Positions 59,950 through 64,000 of a stretch of 64,000 nt of DNA are shown piece by piece. Position 1 is the stretch's first letter, and each line of letters starts with the position of its first letter. A program made the position numbers and the translations under genes. The DNA comes from Aphanothece saxicola GSE-SYN-MK-01-06B (lineage in GTDB: Bacteria > Cyanobacteriota > Cyanobacteriia > PCC-6307 > Cyanobiaceae): assembly GCA_019359745.1 (NCBI GenBank), contig JAHHGT010000005.1:284199-348198 (forward strand), written 5' to 3'. Below the pieces are notes generated by a model. It was not told where the DNA came from, did not search any database, and saw only the letters and a list, made by a program, of their open reading frames with translations.

Positions 59950-61692
59950 ATGGCAGAGCGCACCATGAAATCTGCGCTCTGCGCGATCGTCGCCATCGCC
60001 AGCACCGGAGGCAACGGCTGGGCTCAATCTCTCCCCTCCGGGGCGATTCAGCGCTATGAGCGGGACCAGCGCCTGCGAGACACCCTCGACGAACAGAATC
60101 GTCGCCAGCTGGAGCAGCTCAACAAGCCCCAGGTCCCCGACCAACCACTCCAGGACAAAGAGCCCCTGCCGGAAACGCTGCCTGACTTCTCCTACAGCAG
60201 CGTGAGCTTCGAAGGGGTGACGGTGGAGTGGAAGGGCCAGCTCGAGGCCCTGGCCGCTCCCTATCTGAACCGTCCAGTCAGCCTGCGCGACCTGGAAACC
60301 CTTCGCAGCGCCATTCGCGACGCCTATCGCTCCCGTGGCCTGCTCGCTCTGGTGCGCATTGATCCGAGCGGCCCCAAGGGTGGTCCGCTGGTGATCACCA
60401 TCACGGAGGCGCGCATGGGGGAGGTGAAGATTGATTCCAGCGTGCCTCACCACCTCAACGACGGCATCGCCAAGGCCACGATCAGGGCCTCCGTGGCCCA
60501 GGGCCGTCTGCTGCGTCTCGACAAACTCACGTCCGCCCTGCTCAAGCTCAACGATCTGGCGGGGGTGCAGGTGCGCTCCAGGCTCCAGCCTGGAACCGAG
60601 ACCGGCACCACCGATGTGGTGCTCAGCGTCTTCGACACCGACCGCACCAGCGGTGAGCTCAATATCAACAATGAGATCAACCGTTTCCTTGGCAGTGTTG
60701 ACGTTGATCTGACGCTCACGGGCTCCAATCTTCTTGGCAGGGGGGAGCGGACCTCCCTAGAGGGCAGCTGGTGGGGCAACAGTTCCGGCACCGGCAACTG
60801 GGTGGGATCGTTGAACTTTGCGCTGCCCGTCACACCCGACGGAGGCCAACTCAATCTTTACGCCAACTACAATAAGTACAGGCTCCTTGACGAACTCTTC
60901 AGTGCCGACATCAATGGCAGCACCGGCAACATTCGACTCGGCTTCCAGCAACCCCTGTGGCGGCGGCCCATGCAATCGCTCTGGGGATCGTTCAGCGCTG
61001 AATACAACAGCTATATCGATAGAATCCAAAATGCGGAAGTTCGCGACAGAGACAGCCAGGTGATTCGGCTCTCCCTGATCGGCCAGAAGCAGGATGCGAT
61101 TCTCGGCACCGGCTTGAACACGGCATTGCTTCAGTACAGCCTTGGCAATCTGGATCGCTCCGGCAACAGCAATGATCTGTTTCTCGATGCCTTGACCGCC
61201 AACACCGATGGTGGCTTCAACAAGGTGGGTCTGGTGTACAGCCGCTATCAGGTCTTCTCTGATCGCTGGCAGGCCAAGGTGTTCATCCAGGCCCAGAAAG
61301 CCTTCAACAATCTGGACGGAGCCGAAAAGATGTCCCTCGGCTATCCCAATGGCGTGCGGGCCTACCCACCGGGGGAAGCACCTGGGGACAGCGGCTTCAG
61401 TGGCCAGTTCGATCTCATCTACCGTGCATCTCCGCTGCTGTCTTTTGTGGCGTTCATCGATGCCGGTTACATCTGGCGTTGGAACACTCCCTTCACCGAT
61501 GCACTGCGGCCCAATTCCTTTGGCCTGGCCGGGACGGGGGTTGGGGTGGATCTGGGTACCTCCGGCGAATGGCTTCTCTCGATGAAGGTCGGCTTCCCGA
61601 TCGGCAACAACCCTGGCAGCCTCGAGAACACCGATGCTGACGGGTTCAACAAGGGAGCCAGGGTGTGGGGATCCCTGCGGTGGTGGTTCTGA
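59950..61692 (+). CDS. Two-partner secretion outer-membrane transporter (TpsB)
   Basis: 580 residues (ATG 59965 is an alternative start). Signal peptide (SALCAIVAIASTGGNGWA), POTRA-type repeats (SYSSVSFEGVTVEWKGQLE; LVITITEARMGEVKID), and a 16-strand FhaC/ShlB barrel with YPNGVRAYPPGEAPGDSG, a form of the VRGY/lid-loop motif, ending in SLRWWF with C-terminal Phe. Exports the TpsA protein encoded next; the stop and the tpsA start overlap (TGATG). Less GC-rich than neighbours, suggesting transfer. Confidence 0.92.
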   Translation: MAERTMKSALCAIVAIASTGGNGWAQSLPSGAIQRYERDQRLRDTLDEQNRRQLEQLNKPQVPDQPLQDKEPLPETLPDFSYSSVSFEGVTVEWKGQLEALAAPYLNRPVSLRDLETLRSAIRDAYRSRGLLALVRIDPSGPKGGPLVITITEARMGEVKIDSSVPHHLNDGIAKATIRASVAQGRLLRLDKLTSALLKLNDLAGVQVRSRLQPGTETGTTDVVLSVFDTDRTSGELNINNEINRFLGSVDVDLTLTGSNLLGRGERTSLEGSWWGNSSGTGNWVGSLNFALPVTPDGGQLNLYANYNKYRLLDELFSADINGSTGNIRLGFQQPLWRRPMQSLWGSFSAEYNSYIDRIQNAEVRDRDSQVIRLSLIGQKQDAILGTGLNTALLQYSLGNLDRSGNSNDLFLDALTANTDGGFNKVGLVYSRYQVFSDRWQAKVFIQAQKAFNNLDGAEKMSLGYPNGVRAYPPGEAPGDSGFSGQFDLIYRASPLLSFVAFIDAGYIWRWNTPFTDALRPNSFGLAGTGVGVDLGTSGEWLLSMKVGFPIGNNPGSLENTDADGFNKGARVWGSLRWWF

Positions 61693-64000
61693 TGAAACGC
61701 GCCGATCCAACCGCCTCGATCAGCTTGCAGACCCTCCTCGGGCGCCTGTCGCATGCAGGGGTGGTGGCGCTGACGCTGGCCCAGGCCGCCACGCCGCCGA
61801 TGGCCCGTGCTCAGGTGCTGCCCACCGGCCCCCAGCAGGTGGGCAGTGGCACCCACAGCGTGACCACCTCAGGGAGCACCCTCACCGTCACCACACCTGG
61901 CCGGGCGGTGATCAGCTGGGGCAGCTTCAACCTCGGCCCCGGTGGCACGGTCGATTTCCAGAACCAGGGAGCCGTTCTCAACTACGTGCGCAGTGGTGGC
62001 GGCGTGTCACGCCTTGATGGGGTGCTCAGGGCCATCAACCCTGTGGTGCTGATCAACAACCAGGGCATCACCGTGGGCTCAACCGCGGTGATCTCCGTGC
62101 CCAGCATCCTGTTCAGCACCGGCAAGCTCGCGGCCGGGGCTGAACAGCGGTTCCTTTCGGGCGAGGCCTATGGCCCTGGCCTGAATGCCCCGTTGATCAG
62201 CATTGTCATGGCCGATGGGGATGGCCCCATCCAGGTGGATGGCACGATCCGTTCCACCAACGGAGGCGGCATCGCTCTGGTGGCTCCCTCGGTGACCGTG
62301 GGTCCAACGGCCACGATCTTCACCAGGGGCACGCGCAGCGCCGCCACGGGAACCGATGGGGTCAACACCACCGTCAATGGCGTGGTCGCCGAAGGATCCC
62401 TCTGGATCGGCACCACCGGGTTGCCGACCAACACGTTCACGGCGGCTCCTGGCCTGCCCACCGGCTTCGGCTTCATCCAGATCAGCGGCAAACCCTCTCC
62501 GCAACAGGCCTCGCTATCGCTTCAGGCCACCTACGACCTGGAGCGCTTCGTGATCAGCACCTCCGGGGCCAAAGCCGGCCAGTTCAACGATCTCTTCTTC
62601 TCCCCGAACTTCCGGGCGGCTGATTTCTATGTCTATGACGGCATAGAGGCGATCGAGGAGGGCCATCGGGAAAGCACCAATGGGGGCTCCCTCAAGCGCC
62701 GTCTGACCCATACCGACGCCCAGGGCAACCTTGTCGCCGAAGAACGCGACGAGGCCAACATTCTGGGCCTGACGCTACCAGCCGGGTCCGTTCTCCTGAA
62801 TGCCGATGGTGTCCGGGTCGACCAGACCTCAGGCCAGCTCACCGCCGGAACGCTCACGGTTCAGCCCGGTTCGACTGCCCTCACGAACGCGGAGTTTGTT
62901 GACCAGTTCGGCACCGGCCCCCTGCAGGTCACCATCGACGGCGGCGCCTCATCGGTGGTCGGCAGCAATGGCGTCAAGGCGCCTTACAACCCGCAGACGG
63001 GATTGATCACCTGGACCAGGACGATTCCGGGAACTCCCACCACCCAGATGGTGGTCGTTCCCGGCGGATCGTTCACGATCACTCAGGGGCAGACGAATCC
63101 AGGCTTCACCAGGCCCCAGGAAGCGGGAATCAGCCAGCCATACGTGAGCGAGGAGGGCTATTACTATCACGGCAACAACGGCCGCTATGCAGGAACCAGC
63201 CCCTGCAGTGGCTGCCGTTATGTGAATCCAGTCACCGGTGAAGTGACCTACTGGAAGGGGCATTTCGCCACCGACAGCAACGGCCGTCCGCAGTTCACCA
63301 CCTCCGGCAATCTCCCGCCCACCCATGTGCTCTACATGGTGGGTGGGCAGTACTTCGTGACCGACGCGGCGAATTTCAACCCCCAGACCACGCCGAAGAC
63401 GCCACCAACCCAGGTGGTGAGGCCGCCGATCTACCAGCAGCTCACCACACCGGGCACTCCCACCGTGGTGCAGCTCCAGCAGGCGCTTCCCCTGGCGGGC
63501 CAGGCCTCGATCCCCCAGGGTTCAGGCACGTCCAGTTGGGTGCGGCCAACCCCCCCCCGTACCGCAGCCCACCGCCGCTCCCAATCCCCAGACGGCCGTT
63601 CCGATTCAGGCTCCGATCCTGGTGCCGCCGCTGACCCAGCTGATCCCGACACCCCAGCCCACACCCGCACCGACGCGGGCTCCCCTGCAACAGCCGCTGC
63701 TGACACCGACGCTGGCACCGACCCGGGCGCCCCAGCCCACACCCGCACCGACGAGGGCTCCCCTGCAACAGCCGCTGCTGACACCGACGCTGGCACCGAC
63801 CCGGGCGCCCCAGCCCACACCCGCACCGACGAGGGCTCCCCTGCAACAGCCGCTGCTGACACCGACGCTGGCACCGACCCGGGCGCCCCAGCCCACACCC
63901 GCACCGACGCGGGCTCCCCTGCAACAGCCGCTGCTGGCGCCGACCCGGGCGCCCCAGCCCACACCCGCACCGACGCGGGCTCCCCTGCAACAGCCGCTGC
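61692..64000 (+). CDS. TpsA exoprotein (filamentous-haemagglutinin-like), 3' end cut by window
   Basis: At least 769 codons, open at the window edge. Leader (SHAGVVALTLAQAATPPMARA), then a TPS secretion domain: ISWGSFNLGPGGTVDFQNQG and VVLINNQGITVG, the counterpart of the NPNGI motif. The middle carries a Tyr-rich segment with CSGC (YYYHGNNGRYAGTSPCSGC). After WVRPTPP a run of nine C bases (63550-63558) is followed by 78-bp repeats. In the frame as written these read Ala/Asp/Thr-rich; one C fewer gives a Pro-rich repeat instead. Exported by TpsB as a surface or released adhesin (inference). Confidence 0.82.
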   Translation, partial: MKRADPTASISLQTLLGRLSHAGVVALTLAQAATPPMARAQVLPTGPQQVGSGTHSVTTSGSTLTVTTPGRAVISWGSFNLGPGGTVDFQNQGAVLNYVRSGGGVSRLDGVLRAINPVVLINNQGITVGSTAVISVPSILFSTGKLAAGAEQRFLSGEAYGPGLNAPLISIVMADGDGPIQVDGTIRSTNGGGIALVAPSVTVGPTATIFTRGTRSAATGTDGVNTTVNGVVAEGSLWIGTTGLPTNTFTAAPGLPTGFGFIQISGKPSPQQASLSLQATYDLERFVISTSGAKAGQFNDLFFSPNFRAADFYVYDGIEAIEEGHRESTNGGSLKRRLTHTDAQGNLVAEERDEANILGLTLPAGSVLLNADGVRVDQTSGQLTAGTLTVQPGSTALTNAEFVDQFGTGPLQVTIDGGASSVVGSNGVKAPYNPQTGLITWTRTIPGTPTTQMVVVPGGSFTITQGQTNPGFTRPQEAGISQPYVSEEGYYYHGNNGRYAGTSPCSGCRYVNPVTGEVTYWKGHFATDSNGRPQFTTSGNLPPTHVLYMVGGQYFVTDAANFNPQTTPKTPPTQVVRPPIYQQLTTPGTPTVVQLQQALPLAGQASIPQGSGTSSWVRPTPPRTAAHRRSQSPDGRSDSGSDPGAAADPADPDTPAHTRTDAGSPATAAADTDAGTDPGAPAHTRTDEGSPATAAADTDAGTDPGAPAHTRTDEGSPATAAADTDAGTDPGAPAHTRTDAGSPATAAAGADPGAPAHTRTDAGSPATAA
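63550..63558 (+). repeat. Nine-C homopolymer tract inside tpsA
   Basis: C9 at the junction between the secretion-domain part and the repeat region. Loss of one C moves translation into a proline-rich frame (VPQPTAAPNPQTAVP onward), which stays open to the window end, as does the current frame. Slipped-strand mispairing or a sequencing miscount could both act here. Confidence 0.75.
63655..64000 (+). repeat. 78-bp tandem repeats in tpsA
   Basis: Units begin (CAGCCCACACCCGCACCGAC) at 63655, 63733, 63811, 63889 and 63955. The first three are 78 bases, the fourth is 66 (a 12-base deletion of ACACCGACGCTG-type sequence, in frame), and the fifth is cut by the window. Variation among copies is only a few bases (GACGCGG/GACGAGG), so the array is young. 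78 is a multiple of three, so repeat number changes keep the frame. Confidence 0.93.

Noticed and set aside
63431..63990. Repetitive Gly/Ala/Val-rich frames on the minus strand at the right edge
   Set aside because: They are shadows of the 78-bp tpsA repeats. The plus-strand frame continues an unambiguous TPS exoprotein.
1..64000. tRNA genes and CRISPR arrays
   Set aside because: I looked through the intergenic gaps for T-loop (GTTCGAATC-like) sequence and for regularly spaced direct repeats and saw none. The only direct repeat array is the coding one in tpsA.

Overview
This is very GC-rich cyanobacterial DNA. A complete psbA (photosystem II D1) gene, ictB, a Nit1 nitrogen-starvation cluster, a cyanobacterial-style Mrp antiporter operon, an HCF164/TxlA-like thioredoxin and several cyanobacteria-restricted unknown families (DUF1350, DUF3177, DUF3122-like) point to a Synechococcus/Cyanobium-type unicellular cyanobacterium. 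Genes are dense and often overlap by 1-4 bases. No tRNA, rRNA, CRISPR array or intact IS element was recognised.

Layout. 1-7.9 kb (minus): an apparent operon ending in a carboxylic acid reductase (A-T-R, cut by the window edge), preceded by a radical SAM/SPASM-like protein, a GT1 glycosyltransferase, a secreted unknown, a DUF1350 hydrolase and an unknown; this resembles an undescribed small-molecule or lipid pathway. 8.3-13.6 kb: DUF3177, FIST, trmB, ictB and a BadF/GlcNAc-kinase-like gene. 13.6-15.3 kb: two divergent HupE/UreJ transporters, each behind its own cobalamin riboswitch. 15.3-21.3 kb: the Nit1 cluster (flavoprotein, MSMEG_0572, nitrilase, radical SAM, acetyltransferase, AIR-synthase-like, MSMEG_0570). 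21.3-23.9 kb: TMEM175-like channel, CsbD, two tiny membrane proteins and a sigma-70 factor. 24.2-27.2 kb: a DUF3122-like gene, a psbA of the low-oxygen D1' type, a Tll0287-like haem protein and a cytochrome b561. 27.2-31.1 kb: a graveyard of broken toxin-antitoxin loci around M23 peptidase and ppk2 genes. 31.1-38.5 kb: pdxH, then a sulfide/persulfide module (persulfide dioxygenase-rhodanese fusion, two more rhodaneses, TPMT-like methyltransferase, Kir channel, type II SQR) with two more DUF3122-like genes. 38.6-42.8 kb: sbcD-sbcC. 43.1-45.7 kb: a type Va autotransporter of lower GC. 46.2-50.2 kb: a seven-gene Mrp operon. 50.3-59.8 kb: housekeeping and envelope genes (MscS, dienelactone hydrolase, glmM, lytic transglycosylase, NIL-ferredoxin, txlA, thyX). 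59.9-64 kb: a two-partner secretion pair whose TpsA has a 9-C tract followed by 78-bp tandem repeats and runs off the window.

How it fits together. The D1' variant, haem-sensor-like protein and sulfide oxidation genes together suggest a cell that meets microoxic, sulfidic conditions. The Nit1 and cobalamin-controlled transporter blocks are nutrient-limitation modules. The two type V secretion systems and the toxin-antitoxin debris mark the accessory, transferred parts. Functions are assigned from motifs read by eye; no database search was run.
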